From NCBI RefSeq assembly GCF_014898055.3, contig NW_023605083.1, positions 93,645,483 through 93,709,482 on the forward strand: a stretch of DNA of 64,000 nucleotides, given 5' to 3'. This document shows positions 12,286-22,915 of this stretch, piece after piece. The number at the start of each line of letters is the position of its first letter. The stretch's first letter is position 1. A program made the position numbers and the translations under genes. Origin of the DNA: Talpa occidentalis (taxonomy: Eukaryota > Chordata > Mammalia > Eulipotyphla > Talpidae). Below the pieces are notes generated by a model that worked only from the letters and a program-made list of their open reading frames with translations, was not told the origin of the DNA and did no database searches.

Positions 12286-12964
12286 ATCTACCAAGACCAA
12301 GGGTCCTGGTTATGTATTACCTAACACTTTTTGAACTAAGTTTTCAGGGCAGTAATAGGAGTGTAAACTCTTAGAGCTTTGGGATACCATCAGTTTTAAA
12401 TTTATGTATTCTGGGTTTCTGTTTTCACCCAAGATCTTGCAAGAAAGATCTACTTCCTCTTTGTCTTCCTCCTCCCCTGATCTTCCACTACTATCTTGAA
12501 CTTTCATTTGAAGGTTTAATTATTTAACTTCTCTTATAGCTTATAATTTCTCTTATAACTAAGTCTTATTTTACTAATTCAACTCTTAGTCACTCAGGGG
12601 AGGGATAGCATGTTTGGTTTAAATTTCCATATATCCCTCTTAAAACCTAACTTTGAATCTTGCAAAGACTCAAATTCAGTACTTCCTGAATTAATTTTGT
12701 AGAGATTATTTGGACCCATGTTCATATTCAGATTTCCCACGTTGCCAGGTTACTCTGTAAACATGCGTTAAAACATTCAGATTAGACAATAAACTCCTAA
12801 GAGCAGTCCTTAGTCTCTCTCTCCCTTAGCTTTCTCTTGATACTGTGCATTTGACAATTCTGTGCTGGCAGATCGCTCTTTTATTCCCAAAACATCTGTC
12901 AATGACTTTCCAGAAACAGTCAATGGGTGGCAGAGAAATATAAGTGTTTCAGTCTCTTAAAATA

Positions 12965-13450
12965 TTACACATAAATTTACGATATGACCCCCTAGGAATC
13001 TAGAGACATGAAAACAAATGGCTATGCAAAAACTTGTAGTGAGTGTTCATGGCAGCACTATTTATTATAGCCAAAAAATAGAAATATTTCAAATGTTCAT
13101 CAAGACAAGATGTGGTATACCCATACAATATAATATTTACTCAGGCATGAAAAGGAATGGAGTACTTATACAAACTACAGCATAGATGAACTTCAAAGAC
13201 ATTATGCTAAGTGAAAATCACTGACACCAAAGGCCACATGTTACATGACTGCATTTTCAAAATGTTTAGAAATGGCAAATTGGTGGGAATGGGGAGTAAG
13301 CAAAGGAGTAAAGGGTTTCTTTTGGGGTTGATGAAATTGTTCTAAAATTATATTGTGGCAATGGTTCCATAGCTCAGTAAATCATTGAATTGGGCACTTA
13401 AAACAAGTGAATTTGTTAGTATGTAAATTAAACTTCAGTAAAGCTGTTAG
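12965..13450 (+). mobile_element. Old LINE-1 3' part
   Basis: ORF2 end and 3' UTR phrases are seen in order: 'ggcagcactatttattatag', 'tactcaggcatgaaaaggaa', 'gacattatgctaagtgaaa', 'ggcacttaaaacaagtgaa'. Premature stops and divergence show it is inactive. Confidence 0.8.
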
Positions 13451-13539
13451 GTAAAGTATGTAAACCTGAAAGTATATAAAGACCTCATTCAGTCAGCAAG
13501 GGAATTTCTCCCTGTCCATATGTGCTGGTTTACTTAACA

Positions 13540-13810
13540 ACAATCTGAAGAGCTTTTAAAATACATGCCATAAAACAGAAAATGTACTGGGCCTGGGGAT
13601 AGCAAGATAAATGTGACAGCACATATAAAGAATTCCTATAGGTCAATAAGGGAAAAAAAATGGATGACACAGATGAAAAGGGCAAAAAACTTGCACAGGC
13701 ATTTGACAAAAGAAGATATCCAATTGACTGATAGCATAAAAGGTATTCAGTCTCATTAATCATCAAGAAAGCAAATTAAAATCATAAAAAGATAACAATA
13801 TATATTCACC
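13540..13810 (+). mobile_element. Old LINE-1 fragment (ORF2 middle/late)
   Basis: Phrases such as 'tcaataagggaaaaaaaatgg', 'ttgacaaaagaagatatcc' and 'tctcattaatcatcaagaaa' are diagnostic of the region of L1 ORF2 before its C-terminal part. The order relative to 12.97-13.45 kb means this is a separate or rearranged copy. Confidence 0.75.
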
Positions 13811-13871
13811 ATGTAGAAAATATAAAACAAAATACAGATATAAAATACAAATATGAAACAAAAGCCAAAAT

Positions 13872-13994
13872 GCTACTTTGGCTTTTCCACTTTTTGTCGT
13901 AAAAGTGGAAATCTTTTTTGGATTTTTTTCAATTAGTGAAATTGGTAAGAATGTAGATCTTTCCTGAAAGTGAAGTCACAAACTTTCGAAAATA
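13872..13994 (+). repeat. Unassigned interspersed repeat, 3' fragment
   Basis: This segment is closely similar to 14780-14896: both run 'ttttggctttt', 'gtggaaatcttttt', 'caattag.gaaattggta', 'atgtagatctttcct', 'agtgaagtcaca'. It sits inside L1 sequence. Confidence 0.75.
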
Positions 13995-14320
13995 CAGACT
14001 ACCCCCTGTATTGGTGAGGTTATGGTCCATTTGGAGCTCTCATACACTGCCAGTGTTAACCCATCAGAGAACTTAATTTTGAGTAAAGCTGAGCATAGCA
14101 TCCTCTGAGGTACATTTGTGTGTTCCCTGGAAGATATATACAATGTTCATGACAGTACTTATGATCAAACTGAAAACACAACAGTACTAGTCCCAAAAAT
14201 GAAAACAGCCCAATGGCCATTACAGGTAGAATGGATAAATGATGACATATTTATGAGAACTGACAAACTATAGCTACATAAAAGTGAATCTTAGAGATGA
14301 AATGTTCAACAAAAGAAGGA
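13995..14320 (+). mobile_element. Old LINE-1 fragment continuing after an inserted repeat
   Basis: 'ttggtgaggttatggtcca' and 'ctcatacactgccagtg', then a diverged 'caatggccattacaggtaga' block, match L1 ORF2 further 3'. It plausibly resumes the copy at 13.54-13.81 kb after the repeat at 13.87-13.99 kb. Confidence 0.65.
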
Positions 14321-14387
14321 TACATTTAGCCTGATTTCTGAGTTGCTAGCACTAATCTCCTTCTTGATCTAGTTGTAGTTACAAGGG

Positions 14388-14900
14388 CTGTTCTGCAGGT
14401 GGCATAAGGTTATCCCTGCTATCTGAAAGCAGAGGGTTCCTAGAAAAATTGTCATAAGCTGAAATGGCATAAAGAAGCAATTGCCATCTACTTAAATGGA
14501 AAAAAATATTGAGAAGTCAAAAACCAAAACCCTACCAAATCACACAAAAACTTGTAGTGAATGTTCATGGCAATACTCTTTATAATAGCCAAAAAGTAGA
14601 AATAATCCAAATGCTCATGAAACCTCAAGTAGAGCTCACATGTAGTAAAAGCAGGAATGATAAGGTGCATACAGAGTCTGTATACAGAAGTACCTGGGGG
14701 AAGAATTTGGTGGGGTCACTCTTGCTGCTCAGGATGTATTCTGCCTCTAGAGCGGCTGCTGCAAAACCAACACTGAAGGCTATTTTGGCTTTTTACCTTT
14801 TGTCATACAAGTGGAAATCTTTTTGGATTTTTCAATTAGTTAAATTGGTACAAATGTAGATCTTTCCTAAAAGTGAAGTCACAAGCTTTCAAAAAGCAAC
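14388..14900 (+). mobile_element. Unassigned MITE-like repeat, near full length
   Basis: The 5' end reads 'ccctgctatctgaaagcag' and the 3' end 'caagctttcaaaaagc', giving imperfect inverted ends. The body ('cataagctgaaatggcat', 'aaagcaggaatgataag') resembles a common mammalian repeat I know but cannot name with certainty. An L1-like piece (14545-14620) lies inside it. The open frame at 14509-14859 is a by-product. Confidence 0.6.
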
Positions 14901-15204
14901 AGATGCTTGCACTTTGTTGTGTACTTTTCAGTATGGATACTATATTTCAGTACAGCTTGTTTTAAATAATTGCATTGTCCATGACCTCAAAGAATATATT
15001 CTCTAGATGCTAGAGAGATGCACTCCAAACTTTTTTGGCAAGTAACACTCTCAAATCAGTACCATTCCCAAATATATATATTCTCATATATTACTTCCAA
15101 ATTAGATGTAGGGATCACTAACCTAAAAATGCATAACACATATTTTTCAAATTTAAAGGATTATATTAAAATACATGTAAGTTTAACAGAGACATCTCCA
15201 TAAA

Positions 15205-15775
15205 AAGGGGAGGTGCCATGTTCCCTGTCCCACCTAGTGAGGGGCAGTACAGAGCAGCCAGGTAAAACTATATAACAGGGAAGGTGGGTGGGCGCTGGAG
15301 GAGACACAGAGAGAAGGGTTCACTTGCTTCTTGGCTTTGGACTTGCACCAGGGACTTGGGTGACTTTGAGGAGACACTGGAGGAGAGACATGTGGGGACT
15401 ACTGGAAGAGAAACGTGGCTTAGAGACATGTGGGGAGGCTGACAGCAGCAGCTGTTATCTTGATTTGTACTTTGATTTTGCTCCTTTTGTGTTAGAGTAT
15501 GCGGTCCCTTCCCCACTTTTCTATGGTTCCTTGCCAGAAGGGGCCTTAGACTTATGGCAACACTTTAGGCCTCAGCAGCCCCACTCTGGCCAACCCAGTT
15601 TGGCTGGGCATTTACCTATGAGAAGATTGGGCAACTTTGGGTGTTTTATTAAAACACTAATATCCTTTCTTCTATCTCTATGCACATTAACTCTATCAAA
15701 GTTCTTTCACAATAAGTCTGTTTTATCTTTGTTAGCCAGATCTCTTTAGAGTATTTAAGTGTGGGGATCCTAAGG
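15205..15775 (+). mobile_element. LTR-like repeat, family X, copy A
   Basis: It shares ordered blocks with copies B, C and D: 'aaaggggaggt.cca', 'gcttcttggc.ttgg', 'gaggagacactgga', 'ccagaagg.gccttagactt', 'ggccaacccagtttggctgggcat' (split by mismatches between copies). Length and layout suggest a solo LTR or LTR fragment of an old endogenous retrovirus, but ends and target duplications were not resolved. No viral gene is recognisable. Confidence 0.65.
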
Positions 15776-16084
15776 TACTGCTCAGTCTGAGCTGATACAA
15801 GCAGAAATTCTAATATGGTCTTCCTGCATCAACGTGGTTTTTTTATACTTTCGAGGATCAATAATCTTAACAGTTAGTTTCAACATAGTAGGAAGGAAAA
15901 GAAATTCAGTGTACTGAAAATAACCATGGCTTTAGAGAAAATAAATGTGTCCAGTTCTCCTGCTGGGGAACAAATCTGGCATTAGGCCTGCAAGGACGAA
16001 AAGGTGTCAAGACTTCTGTCTATCCTCCCCAAATCTCCCATCTGGAATTTGAGACTGCTGTCCAGGTAAAGATTCTAAAACTTA

Positions 16085-16258
16085 CACATAAGAGAATATC
16101 CAAGGAGAGTGTTAAAATGATCCCAATTTCTGGCCCTCACCCCCAGGTATTGTGATTTTGGGGTCTGTGGTGGGACCCAGGAAGTTGAGTTTTTACTAAA
16201 CACCCACATTATTCTGATGGAGTCCTCAGATGGTACTTTGAGAAATGCTGTTCTAGCG
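16085..16258 (+). mobile_element. MER5A-like DNA transposon
   Basis: 'tctggccctcacccccagg', 'gattttggggtctgtgg', 'gtgggacccaggaa', 'attctgatg' and the terminal 'actttgagaaatgctg' all match the MER5 layout. Confidence 0.8.
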
Positions 16259-16359
16259 CAGACCATCCTAAATACCAAGGATATCATACAAGTGCAGGTA
16301 GTATTGGTACCACCAGAGAATATCTTATCAGGAAGAAAGACTTACATTTGCATCTCTCA

Positions 16360-16915
16360 AGTCATCCCCAGAGAAAGGGGAGGTTCCAGGTTCCCTGTCC
16401 CACTCTAAGCACAGAGGAGAAGCTGGAGAGATGAGTGAGAGAAGGAAGGAAAGGGAGATAAAGGAGACCTGGGGGAGGCACATGGAGCAGAGGAACATGT
16501 GGAGAAGCTGCGTTTGCTTCTTGGCCTTGGGCTTGTACCAGGAACTTAAGGAACATGGAAGGAGACACTGGAAACAGACAGACGTGGGTGAGAGACTCTT
16601 GGGTGAGAGACTCTTGGGGAGGCAGCCTTTATCTTGATTTTGATTTTATTCTTTTCCCTGTCAGACTTGCCTGGCCCTTTCTGCCCCTGTCCTATGGGTC
16701 CCCACCAGAAGGTGCCTTAGACTTGTGGCAAGCTTTTGGGGCTCAGTGATCCTGCTTTGGGCCAACCCTGTTTGGCTGGGCATTTGGCTGAGGGGATGGA
16801 TAATGTTGGGTGTTTGATTTGGACACTATATTATTTCTCTTTCTCTTCTCTCTATTGCACACTGATTGAGTTCAATTTCCTTTCCATTAGAGATCTTGCA
16901 CACTAAAGGATGTTT
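16360..16915 (+). mobile_element. LTR-like repeat, family X, copy B
   Basis: This is the best-preserved plus-strand copy. It aligns by eye with copy D from the 5' purine-rich block through 'gggccaaccctgtttggctg' to 'aggatgttttgttttgatg'. A 17-base unit is exactly duplicated at about 16586-16619 (ggtgagagactcttggg). Together with copy A in the same orientation 1.1 kb away it could be a pair of LTRs, but the intervening sequence is not recognisably viral and contains a MER5A. Confidence 0.7.
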
Positions 16916-17124
16916 TGTTTTGATGCTGGGGATGGCAGAACCCATTTATCATGGGCAGGTTTTGGGGTCTGAGGGTACCTCTCTTCCTCCCCTGTAACAA
17001 CACTACCATTGAAAAAGATGGCCCCTGGACTAGCGGCAGAGCCAGAGGCAGATCTGAGGTGGGAGGCAGAGGCAGCAACAGGTACAGGAGGAAACAATTG
17101 TGGTGAATAGGAGCAACAAGGATA

Positions 17125-17345
17125 GACTATGAAAAAGGAACAGGATAAAAGAGAGAAGAGGAAAGAGAAAAGAGAAAAGCAAGATGTCTTTCAGCTGGGC
17201 CACTCCTACCCAGCCATTCAGGGATCCCCTTCATGGGATTCTCCAGCCAGAGGAGACCTTGGCCCTATTCAAAGGTTTCCTTTGCAAAAGAAGCACAAAG
17301 GGGAGAAAAGAGAAGTGGGGGAAGGGAGAAAAGGAGGGACTCAGG
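17125..17345 (+). repeat. Purine-rich low-complexity stretch
   Basis: GA-rich runs (gagaagaggaaagagaaaag and similar) flank a short ordinary segment. The charged Lys/Glu/Arg open frame over it follows from the base composition; I see no domain in it. Confidence 0.6.
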
Positions 17346-17399
17346 GAAATTTAGTAGATAGTGGGATCAAAAATAACATTTGGAAATAGAAGTCTGTCT

Positions 17400-17729
17400 T
17401 TTCACTGGTTTTAGGGGTGGGTGGCCAGAGGACTTACTGTCCATTTCTCACCCATCTCAGACTGCATGGAAGTATGGAAATGAGATTGCCCACGGGGAAT
17501 AAATAACAACAAAAATATCCACCAAGGAGCATAAAAGGGATCTACAAAGCCACATTAAAGGGAAGGAAGTCCCCAGGGCTGACACCCTACTCCTACTTGA
17601 TGGACACTATTAGCATATCTAAAGCATGGAAAAATCTGCCAAAAGTGGACTGGAATCTCTGGAAGCTTAGAAAAGAAATTTAAGAGGTTTATGAGAATTG
17701 CTGCCCTCCTATCGATCGTGTGCGTGTGA

Positions 17730-17776
<47 letters not shown>

Positions 17777-18160
17777 AGACTGTCCTTTGATGATTTATCT
17801 CAGACTACTTTCTCTTGTCCCAAAGATAAGCCAGGCAATCAAGGTGTGAAAATAGTTCTCAAATGTTCATTAAAAGTAGCTTAGGATGACACAAATCCCT
17901 GGGACTCTTGAACTTTGGAAAAGTCAGTGCAGATGACCTGCCTGCTTGTTATTGTCTTTCTTATGGGAAGAAGACTGTCAGGAATAGCATGTTTCTTGCT
18001 CAGATCAGAACAAAACCCCTCCATTCTTTTGAAGACTAAAAATAAATTCAAAATTAATCACAACAGAAGAGGAACAGTCTCTTCAATGACTATAATTAGC
18101 TCTCCGTTTATTAATGAAGACTCAAATTATTAGGCTTATCTGAGTCCCAACTTTTTTTGC
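17400..18160. other. Gene-free, only the (CA)n recognised
   Basis: Apart from the (CA)21 tract I see no assigned repeat or gene. A 'ttagaaaagaaatttaagag' segment at about 17668 is shared with LTR-like copy C. Confidence 0.5.
17732..17773 (+). repeat. (CA)21 microsatellite
   Basis: Twenty-one uninterrupted AC/CA units. An adjacent GTGTGCGTGTG block at 17718-17728 is complementary to the array and could pair with it. Confidence 0.97.
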
Positions 18161-18164
18161 TTCC

Positions 18165-18290
18165 TGATTACATACTCAGGACAAGTGAGTTCACCTCTGT
18201 AAACCTCCATTTCCTCTTAATAGGGGTGCTGACACCTGTTTCAGGAGATCATGGAAAGCATTGCAAGAGGCCTTGTTCTGAGGAATGTTT
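18165..18290 (+). mobile_element. MIR SINE fragment
   Basis: 'gtgagttcacctctgtaa', 'cctccatttcctc' and 'gcattgcaagaggcc' reproduce the MIR central region in order. Confidence 0.65.
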
Positions 18291-18763
18291 GAGAAATCAG
18301 AGAATGGTGTGTGGAAACTTCCTGGCCCAGTGTAATAAGGAAGCGGAAGTAATGTTTACTTAACTCTCTAGGCTAATAAAAATTCCTTCCAGGGTCTTTG
18401 GCACAACCTCAGGTGAGGAAACAAAATGCAGGGCTTACATTTCTCTTGCCTTCCCCAGCGAGATCACCCTGTCAGGCAGTCCAGGATGCCCCAAGCCCTT
18501 CCCACGGGCACCTGAAGGTCAAAGCCTGAGAAACATGCACTCTCCATGTGACCCTGTTCTACCAACCTAAAGAATGGGTAGAACATGTGTAGGGTAAAGA
18601 AAATGTCAGGCTTTTCTGCCCTTCCGCCATCAGGATAGATGATGGATCCTTGTCCTGAATGCATGCCTGATGGCGGGCACCTGGAATAGGGTGTGGGCAT
18701 AGGTAGATGGGATTCAGCTGAGCTAAGACTGTGCTTTTTAAGGGCGGCGTCACGGGGAGACGC

Positions 18764-18790
18764 CAGCAGCAGCAGCAGCAGCAGCAGCAG
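18764..18790 (+). repeat. (CAG)9 trinucleotide repeat
   Basis: Nine uninterrupted CAG units, followed by (AAGCCG)n-type hexamers to about 18820. It lies in a GC-rich island of about 200 bases within AT-rich surroundings. No coding exon is supported around it: the Ser/Arg-rich plus frame and poly-Leu/Cys minus frames have no recognisable homology. Confidence 0.95.
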
Positions 18791-18870
18791 TAGAAGCCAT
18801 AGAAGCCGAAGCCGAAGCCGAGAAGCAGCAGAACGAATGCTAGAGAGCCCAGATAGAGTGAAGACTTGCT

Positions 18871-18904
18871 GGGGGCTGGGAGGCCTGCCAGCCTCCCAGC
18901 CCCC
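18871..18904. repeat. Perfect 14-bp inverted repeat (hairpin)
   Basis: The left arm GGGGGCTGGGAGGC (18871-18884) and right arm GCCTCCCAGCCCCC (18891-18904) are exact reverse complements around a 6-base loop, extendable by GCT/AGC after one bulged C. An AATAAA signal follows at about 18943. Confidence 0.95.
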
Positions 18905-19489
18905 CAGCCAGCACCCCTGCCTGCCATATACCTGGTGAACCCCTAATAAAAAACCTGCAAAACTACTGAGGACTCTGACTCCTCCTTTACCCAGACTGCA
19001 TGGGATCAGAAAACCTGCACCGTGTCCAGTCCTGACCTTACAACATGCTAAATGAGATCCTTGTAGCAAATTGCCTTCCAAAGCTGTCCCAGACGGGCAA
19101 CATCTTGAGCGAATTCTAGGAAACTACAAGGCACACGAGAGTATTCAAAGTTGATGACAATAGTACAGAAACATTCAGAGACTTCAAGAATCCAGAATTC
19201 AGTGAGAACTAAGCAAAATGAATTTTGAACAAACAAGGTGAGACATGCATATGATATGAGTTGTTAAAGTTGTGTTCCAGAGGCCTCTTTGTGAAAAGGG
19301 CAGGAGCAGAGCATTGAATGGGCATCATTTTCCCCACCACTATGTACCTGCAGCCACCTGAACAAGTCCCAATGTGCCATGGATCAGACTTCCTGAGCCG
19401 GGGAATATTGGGAAGTAAGGGTGGAGATGAGTGGTCATCTCTGTAACATGGAAAGCAGACAGCCTTTCTCTTGTGTCTCCATCTTTAGC

Positions 19490-20035
19490 TTATAGCCAGG
19501 GACATGGAAATGTGTAGAGAAAAGACAGTAGGACTTGGAGGAGATACTTGGAAGAGACACTGGAGGGAGAGGCACATGGAGGCTGATCCTAGTCCTTGAC
19601 AAAACAAAAGTAGCTGTTATGTTGATGAGGTGTGTTTGTTTTTTCCTCTCTCCTTCTGTCCCAGCTCTCTGAGAACTGCCTTTAGAAATTAGAAAAGAAA
19701 TTTAAGAGGTTTCAACCCCTTTCTTATGGTTCTTTGTGAAAAGCTACCTTAGACTTGTGGCAAGCTTTTGGGCCTTAGTGACCTCCACTTCAAGTCAAGG
19801 GCATGGTTGTAAATGGGGAGTTTTACTGGGAAATTCTTGTTTGAACTCTCTCTCTCTCTCTCTCCACTAATTCTATTAAAAATCATTCGCACTAAGAGCA
19901 TACTTTCTTTCCCTTTGTGCACATGGATAGTCAAATTCCTTTCAGAGAGTTCATCCCTTAGTAGTCTGGGGTCTCGGTATATCACTCAGTCACACACTAA
20001 GTGTGGAGGCTCTTTACACTATTCTAATATTTTTT
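19490..20035 (+). mobile_element. LTR-like repeat, family X, copy C (rearranged)
   Basis: Shares 'gacactggaggg', 'ttcttatggttctttg', 'ttagacttgtggcaagcttttggg' (in part) and the 'tctattaaaaatcattcgca' region with copies A, B and D. Around 19687-19713 it carries 'ttagaaaagaaatttaag', also found at about 17670, where the other copies have different sequence. Confidence 0.6.
19848..19864 (+). repeat. (TC)n microsatellite
   Basis: About eight TC units inside copy C of the LTR-like family. Confidence 0.9.
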
Positions 20036-20074
20036 TACAGGTTTGAAAATTCCCATACTAAATAAAGGAAATTG

Positions 20075-20225
20075 GGGGGCAATAAAATTGTGTTGCAAAT
20101 TTGAGTAATCACTAAATGGGAAATAGACTTGTGGTGGTGATTATTTTGCATTGTATACAAATGTCTAATCATTAGCTTGTATACCTGAAACTATGTAACA
20201 ATGTCGTGTGTCAGTTTAAAAAAGC
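20075..20225 (+). mobile_element. LINE-1 3' UTR end
   Basis: 'acaaatgtctaatcatta', 'tgtatacctgaaactatgta' and 'gtcagtttaaaaaagc' match the terminal L1MA-type 3' end. Confidence 0.7.
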
Positions 20226-20614
20226 ACACATATCTGAGCCTACTCCATATTGCTAGCTCTAATGAAAATTCTTTAGATCTCAATGCTTTTACACTCAAAG
20301 TTTTCAAACAATTCTTACAGATTCGTTTTTTGAATCTAGTTTTTCAGTCTATAGTATGTGGAACAAGGTATCTTGAAAGTAAGATGAAGTACCAGCTGAC
20401 ATTTTGATATTGGAAGGAAGTGGGATCAGGGAGAATCCCTAAAAAAGACTAAAGAAAATAGAAAGTATCTTAGCCCAGAGTCATTTCACACACAGCAAAT
20501 CTTGAGTCAGGAACACTCATGAGCTTAACGGAGGCATGGACAGCAGAAGCAGAATTGAGTAGAAGATCCCAAGCTAAGCTTGAAAAACAGGTGCTGTGGA
20601 TGGCAGGCCCAGCT

Positions 20615-20765
20615 CTGCCCTTCCTAGCAGAGCCTCCATTTCCTCATCTTTGCAACAGGAACAGTGATGTTTTCTCTACTTATCTTACTGGGTGGTAGGA
20701 AAAAACAAAGCAGGCAGTGCATTGAAAGGTGACTTGTAAACCATAAAACAATCTCAAAGTATAGA
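20615..20765 (+). mobile_element. MIR SINE fragment
   Basis: 'cctccatttcctcatct', 'tatcttactgggtggt' and 'ggtgacttgtaaacc' follow MIR order. Confidence 0.65.
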
Positions 20766-20834
20766 GATTGCCAACGGGAATGCCAACAACCCCGACAAGG
20801 TACTGTTTCATACTTTTTGGAATGATATTTGTTT

Positions 20835-21165
20835 AAGTCTATTAAAGCTGCTACAACAGAATACCATAGACTGGTTGGCTTATAAACAGAAATCTGTTTC
20901 TCATAGTTTTGGAGACTAAGGTTCAAGATCATGGTGCTGGTCAATTTGGTATCTGGTGACTCATTTCCTGGTTTGCAGATGGACATCTTTCTGTATCCTC
21001 ACACAGCTGAGGGATAAGGGGGCATTCATCCCACCTATGAGAGCTCTAACCTCATGACCTAGTCACCTCCAAAAGGATTCATCTCCTAATACCACCATGT
21101 TGGGGAATAGGTTTAAATACATGAATTTGGCGGAGGGTACATATCCCATCTCTGGCAAGCTTCAT
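20835..21165 (-). mobile_element. MaLR LTR, MST-like
   Basis: Reverse-complement phrases of the MST consensus run in order: 'gctgctacaacagaatacca', 'tagactggttggcttataaa', 'atctgtttctcatagtttt', 'ctaacctcatgacctagtc', 'ctcctaataccaccat'. Confidence 0.75.
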
Positions 21166-22060
21166 CCATAGCAATTAAACTACTTCAAGAAATTTTTAAT
21201 GTTTGCAAGTGAAAGGGACAGTTTTTATTATTGGGCAAGTTTGCTCATCTGGAACAACTCACTTAGATGAGATGGCTGTAATATAGGGCACTTGTAGGAA
21301 AGGGCTGAGAATGGCAGGGAGGGTGGGAGGATGAAGTTTTCTTGATCAATCTTGGTATCATTCATTTGTTACAATGAGCTCATGTACTTCTGTAATCCAA
21401 AAAAAGATTAATAAAGAAGGTTAACTATAATTAGCCAAGAATTAATCAACATAGATTTTGTACCTGTGGACCAGATTAATTGGGGGATCTAGACACTTTA
21501 AACTTTGGTGAGCTCCGTCTTCTACCAATACCTTACCTTACGGGGCTAAAAATCTTTGTGTCTTGAACCAAGGATGAGGAATTATGGTATATACAGGAAA
21601 AGAATGTGATCAAGAATGAACATCAGAAAATAATCCTAGCGTGTGCTGTAACTGCATGTATCATCACACCCAGAGATCCCTGTGGGGCTCCTGAGAATCT
21701 TGAACTCTGATCTCCTTGGTAAATATCTTACAGAAACCCTTTGAAATAATTGTCTCCTAATGAGTTGGTATAAGGCTGACCCAAACAAAAATAACAATGC
21801 CAGATCATTTTAGGTCTGTACAAATATCAATTTTAACTTCATAACTTCAGTGTAACTTTCCACATCTCAACCTACCTCCAAGAGGAAAAGCAAGGCTTAG
21901 GGAAACCTCCAATCCACTCATTCCTCCCCTATTCCTTATTGACCATCTACTCCATGGAGCTTGGCCTTCTGTTATTACTGACCTGAAATGCCAACAGCTC
22001 ATCAGAATTGCTGGGATCTCATCACAACTTCAGATACCTGGGGTCAACTCAGGAGCTTTT

Positions 22061-22653
22061 TTTATAATTTATTTTTACATCATTGTTCATTTTTAAACAA
22101 TATTTGCTTCCTTCCCTCCACCCCCTCAGGTGTAGTCCCCATAGAGTTTCCTTCACCAATGCACCCGTGCACCATCACCACAGCTCCCTGTGCTCCTCCT
22201 TCCTCCTTCTAATCCCTCTCCCTCCTCCTCCCCTGTAGAATGTCTCTGATTTATAATTGTCTGTTTTTGTTTTGTTGTGTTTTGTATTGTTATTGTTTTT
22301 TTACACTGACGTCTTATTTGGTTCCCCTATATTCCTCCTATAAGTGAAACCATCCAATATTTTTCATTTCCTTCTGACTTATTTCACTGAGCATAATTCC
22401 TTCTAGCTCCATCCATGTTGCTACAAATGACATGAGTATCTTTTTGATTGCTAAATAGTATTCCACTGTGTATATATGCCATATCTTCTTGATCCAGCCC
22501 TCTTAGGGATTTACCCAAAGGACACAAAAACATTGATTCAAAAGAACACCTGTACCCCCTATGTTTATTGGAGCACTATTTATAATAGGAAAAACCTGGA
22601 AATAACCCAGATGCCCAAAAATAGATGACTGGATCAAGAAGATGTGGTATATA
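22061..22653 (-). mobile_element. Twin-primed (5'-inverted) LINE-1 insertion
   Basis: From 22061 to about 22498 the sequence is L1 3' UTR and ORF2 end on the minus strand. From about 22499 to 22653 it switches to plus-strand L1 from the adjacent upstream ORF2 region ('gggatttacccaaaggaca'). The whole is flanked by the same 15-base duplication AACTCAGGAGCTTTT at 22046-22060 and 22654-22668, so both arms arrived in one event. About 24 bases of L1 (ctggatcaagaagat...) occur in both arms. Confidence 0.92.
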
Positions 22654-22749
22654 AACTCAGGAGCTTTTGTTTGAAGAGATCTGGGGTGTATGAATTAACT
22701 TCCCCTGGTATTCTTGTGCACAGAGACCCTGGGCATAGTACCATGCTTC

Positions 22750-22915
22750 CCACTGTTTGCTACACATAGAATCACCCAGAGATTTAAAAATTCCTGATGG
22801 ACAGACTGCCTTCCATACCCATTATTGTTGGTTTAAGGGAGTTGGGAGCCAGGCATTAGCATTTGGAAAAGATTCTCAGGTGATAGCAATACATAACCAA
22901 GTTTGGGAATCACTG
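22750..22915 (+). mobile_element. MER5A-like DNA transposon
   Basis: 'agaatcacccagagattta', 'gagccaggcattagcatt', 'gattctcaggtgatag' and 'tttgggaatcactga' match MER5 in order. Confidence 0.8.

Noticed and set aside
17129..17389. Possible retroviral gag remnant next to LTR-like copy B
   Set aside because: The frame is mainly translated purine-rich repeat; no capsid or zinc-knuckle motif could be seen, so no viral gene is claimed.
18464..19081. 205-codon minus frame with a Leu run, and the Ser/Arg-rich plus frame 18693-18938
   Set aside because: The homopolymer and SR-like stretches are translations of the (CAG)n and AAGCCG repeats; nothing else in the frames is recognisable.
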